A stretch of DNA of 16,491 bases, taken from NCBI GenBank assembly GCA_902797555.1, contig CADBTM010000218.1, forward strand, positions 1 through 16,491, given 5' to 3'. Within the stretch, counting starts at the first letter, position 1; the number at the start of each line of letters is the position of its first letter. This document shows positions 15,201-16,491 of the stretch, piece by piece. The translations under genes and the position numbers were made by a program. The notes under the pieces were generated by a model. That model ran no database searches. It saw only the letters and a list, made by a program, of their open reading frames with translations, and was not told the origin of the DNA. This DNA is from Oscillospiraceae bacterium (GTDB lineage Bacteria; Bacillota; Clostridia; Oscillospirales; Butyricicoccaceae).

Positions 15201-15865
15201 TTTCCGTCCTTACAGAAAAAACGCTCTACCGCCTGCTCAAAGGTGAGATTGCCCAGCGCCTTGTTGGGCGATCCGTCGGTAAAGGCGGGTATGACGCCGA
15301 TATTCCGGGCGGCAAGACTGTCGATGATTGCACGCTCTACCGTCAGGTCCTGATCCGCCCAGCGTCCGCGATAGGTGAGCATGCCCACATAGACGGGAAA
15401 GCGCTTCTCCTGCGCCTTAAAGAATGCATCCGGGTCCGGATACAGCGTGCCGTCCGGCGCAAAGATCGCATCCAGCGGGACGACCACCGGCTTTTTGAGA
15501 GGTGTCCTTTTGCCGGACAAAAGCTGCTCCAGCATAGCAAAGGCGTTCTTCAGATTTTCCGGCCCGCCATAGGCGAAATAGGCGTTGAGATCAGCCGCAT
15601 CTTCGTGGGAGACATTGCCCAGTCCTGCGGCCAGATTACCGCCGCTGAGGGGGACGCAAACCGTGCTCTTTTCCACAAGAGCGGGATTGCGCAGAGGCTC
15701 GTTGTCTCCGTGGTCACATCCGGCCAGAAGGATGTCAAAGCGGTCTTCCGGAAGATATGCCGCGGCCGACCGGGAGGAGACGAAACGGAGCGTCATGTTC
15801 GCCTCCTGCCCGGCGTGGCGCACGGCGGGGGTATTGAGAAGATCACCGATGATAACGATTTGCAT
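12248..15865 (-). CDS. CobN/BchH-type large chelatase subunit (first paralog, diverged)
   Basis: A 1205-residue member of the CobN/BchH family. It keeps HLGTHGSLEYLPGK (524-537, with Glu532), LPTGRNLHGG, the LGRPRVDVTAHISSVMRDAW segment, GRIFGGQPGTYTSSV and YMGESTATSAISVV. The last three look closer to BchH/ChlH than to CobN. Where the second paralog has DDFYAYHGG, this one reads SYSARVQGG (1007-1015), without the Asp pair, and its LFDTQCVLDSLSD replaces the family LFGWDAT. It may therefore have another metal or substrate, or act as a non-catalytic carrier. The ATG at 15863-15865 follows AAGGAGA; the longer frame upstream reads through the VWA gene out of phase. It begins 19 bases after the VWA gene stop and overlaps the radical SAM start by 13 bases. 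Confidence 0.92.
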   Translation of the reverse strand: MQIVIIGDLLNTPAVRHAGQEANMTLRFVSSRSAAAYLPEDRFDILLAGCDHGDNEPLRNPALVEKSTVCVPLSGGNLAAGLGNVSHEDAADLNAYFAYGGPENLKNAFAMLEQLLSGKRTPLKKPVVVPLDAIFAPDGTLYPDPDAFFKAQEKRFPVYVGMLTYRGRWADQDLTVERAIIDSLAARNIGVIPAFTDGSPNKALGNLTFEQAVERFFCKDGKPVIDLFLNFQFFGAKASEGEDMFTRAAACFAGLDIPVVRPAGLTRSTLSQWESSPRPYANDLPTNFIVPEYQGMIEPIHISCADGQHDRVPIPERVERLTARIARWIALRRKPNREKRVAVFLHNAPCSGVEATVGMATDLDAFQSAVDILRRLADEGYSVDGIPSDGTALKAMIMERKAYSDFRWTSAEDIAASGGAMYRMDVKEYLKYYQSLPQDARSKMEESWGAPPGEAMTVDGKLLITGIPFGNVLVMVQPKRGCYGAKCTGEVCKILQDPACPPSHQYLATYWYVQNNFHADAVVHLGTHGSLEYLPGKQSGLSASCFPDAAIGELIHLYPYNASVVAQALIARRRSYAVTLSYLPAPGQGLTDSQRKLAQRIAAYFAAKEQNSGQLELIRKEIDALAEDSPAAKSVFARESDYDTALAELRALLAKADAARKGEAHRAFGAQPDADWVRDYIAELWQSDPAVRGIWEDISDPLQRAEAVRQFIDDALRQSGSVPEALAPLAEDARAVAHALRQSSGEMDALVAALNGRFIPPTRGGDASFAGREILPTGRNLHGGAQDRVPTPFAYARGRQAAEALLERYRADSGALPEKVALNMTSLDVTRTCGEQLGQFLSLMGVTPIWGANGRVEGLACIPLSELGRPRVDVTAHISSVMRDAWPQVLVLMDQAVRLAASQDEPPEQNYVRANSRAISAQGEDGTGRIFGGQPGTYTSSVGLALKASAWKTEEDLARYFIDASSYLYGENKQGVRAPGAFAANIKQVDLTCDITSSRRTDGGASSYSARVQGGYRLAARLLGSKKALRQYMGESTATSAISVVPMSDHVTRAVRETLLNDIWREQVMERGYSGGAELMCRMQNLFDTQCVLDSLSDGLLDAVARQYLLDESMQKWFAENNPHALEESGRRFLELNTRGKWNGDPEVLAALRREYLKMEGDLEDGVSGLGELQGGSVDVVTHEAVSDWATRLKEADAVIEKWKT

Positions 15866-15884
15866 AGGTTCTCCTTGAAACGAC

Positions 15885-16491
15885 TTACAGATGATCCAGA
15901 TCGGCCAGCACAGATCGTTTTTTGACAATGGAACGAAGCTGGTCTCCCTTGAGCTCGTCCACCTTATAGTAGGCGGCATCCATGGCTTGGGCGATCTTTT
16001 CGGCAATATGCAGAGATACAAAATCCTTTTCGGTGTCGATCACCACGCTGTGGATCCCGTCCTGACGGATGCGCTCGGCGACTTCCAAGGCATCGTCCAC
16101 CGGGTCATTGGTGCGCAGAGGGCGGTTCGCCCGCCCATCGGTGACAAGAACCACCATGGGGAGCATCTCGGGATCCTTCAGCCTGCGGGCGCGCAGCAGC
16201 TGCCACGCCTGAAACAGACCTGCAGCCAGCGGAGTTCTTCCGCCTGTGGGCAGAGCCTGCAGCTTGCGTTCGGCCAGGTCGACGCTGGAGGTGATATCCA
16301 ACAAGGTCTCCGCGCCGTCCTTACGAAAGGCGACGAGACCGATTTTATCCCTCTTCTGATAGCTGTCCAGCAGCATGGACAATATGGCCTCCTTGGCGGC
16401 CTTCATACGCTTTTGCGCCCCCATGGAGCCGCTGGCGTCCACCACAAAGACAATGGTGGCGCCCACGTGGCTTTCCCGCACCTTGTAACGC
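15885..16491 (-). CDS. ChlD/BchD/CobT-like VWA chelatase subunit, C-terminal part (truncated by window edge)
   Basis: The last 202 residues of a von Willebrand A-domain protein; the 5' part is beyond the right edge. The visible start, RYKVRESHVGATIVFVVDAS, and the following GSMGAQKRM are characteristic of the ChlD/BchD C-terminus. The metal-ion-dependent adhesion site is complete: DASGS, LPTGGRTPL and VLVTDGRAN. ChlD-type subunits join an AAA+ ChlI hexamer to the large CobN/BchH subunit. The N-terminal AAA+ half, or a ChlI-ChlD fusion, would be expected upstream. An internal GTG at 16481 is not a credible start, because the conserved KVRESHVG block extends before it. One such subunit seems to serve two large chelatase subunits downstream. 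Confidence 0.93.
   Translation of the reverse strand, partial: RYKVRESHVGATIVFVVDASGSMGAQKRMKAAKEAILSMLLDSYQKRDKIGLVAFRKDGAETLLDITSSVDLAERKLQALPTGGRTPLAAGLFQAWQLLRARRLKDPEMLPMVVLVTDGRANRPLRTNDPVDDALEVAERIRQDGIHSVVIDTEKDFVSLHIAEKIAQAMDAAYYKVDELKGDQLRSIVKKRSVLADLDHL

Noticed and set aside
7492..15865. Recent tandem duplication of the CobN gene
   Set aside because: The two proteins share family motifs but differ strongly in the N-terminus and in several core blocks, so they are old paralogs; no long nucleotide repeat was seen between them.
15866..15884. Possible cobalamin riboswitch upstream of the first CobN-like gene
   Set aside because: Only 19 bases separate it from the VWA gene, enough for a ribosome binding site and nothing else. 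Any riboswitch would have to be upstream of the window edge.

Overview
The window looks like a chromosomal segment of a GC-rich anaerobic Clostridia (Firmicutes) genome, probably an Oscillospiraceae-type gut bacterium. This is inferred from strong AGGAGG-type ribosome binding sites, near-consensus sigma-A promoters, an XRE-AbrB fusion regulator next to an ABC transporter, oxygen-sensitive radical SAM chemistry and a compact clostridial-type formate/nitrite transporter. No 16S rRNA or other taxonomic marker is present, so the lineage is a guess. All genes but one lie on the minus strand. I see no tRNA, rRNA, CRISPR array, insertion sequence or attachment site, and no gene-free stretch longer than about 160 bases.

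Left part (1-1975): a two-gene unit on the minus strand, driven by a nearly perfect sigma-A promoter (1900-1927), encodes an Ldh_2-family NAD(P)-dependent 2-hydroxyacid dehydrogenase followed by glycerol kinase, which runs off the left edge. A terminator at 1951-1975 separates this unit from the next. Region 1987-3890 is a tightly packed minus-strand operon: an XRE-AbrB fusion regulator, an ABC ATPase and an ABC-2 permease. Divergent from it, on the plus strand, is a 198-residue FNT-family membrane protein. The divergent promoters flank a perfect 9-bp inverted repeat that is a candidate operator. A bidirectional terminator (4641-4670) separates the FNT gene from a convergent glycerate 2-kinase gene, which has its own promoter.

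Right part (5857-16491): a single long minus-strand operon whose 5' end is outside the window. In transcription order it holds a ChlD/CobT-like VWA chelatase subunit (3' part only), a first CobN/BchH-type giant chelatase subunit (1205 aa), a radical SAM/SPASM enzyme (341 aa), a second CobN-type subunit (1248 aa), a DrrA-type ABC ATPase and its ABC-2 permease, then a strong terminator. Reading frames overlap by 13, 4 and 4 bases, or abut directly, so the genes are almost certainly translated as a coupled set.

This right-hand cassette is the most interesting item. Two diverged large chelatase subunits, a VWA motor subunit, a SPASM radical SAM enzyme and an exporter-type ABC pair suggest a pathway that makes, remodels or strips a metallo-tetrapyrrole (or similar macrocycle) and moves it across the membrane. 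An ordinary cobalamin operon is less likely, because no cob/cbi gene is visible in about 10 kb. The first CobN paralog has lost an Asp-rich motif near its C-terminus that the second keeps, which suggests divided labour between the two.
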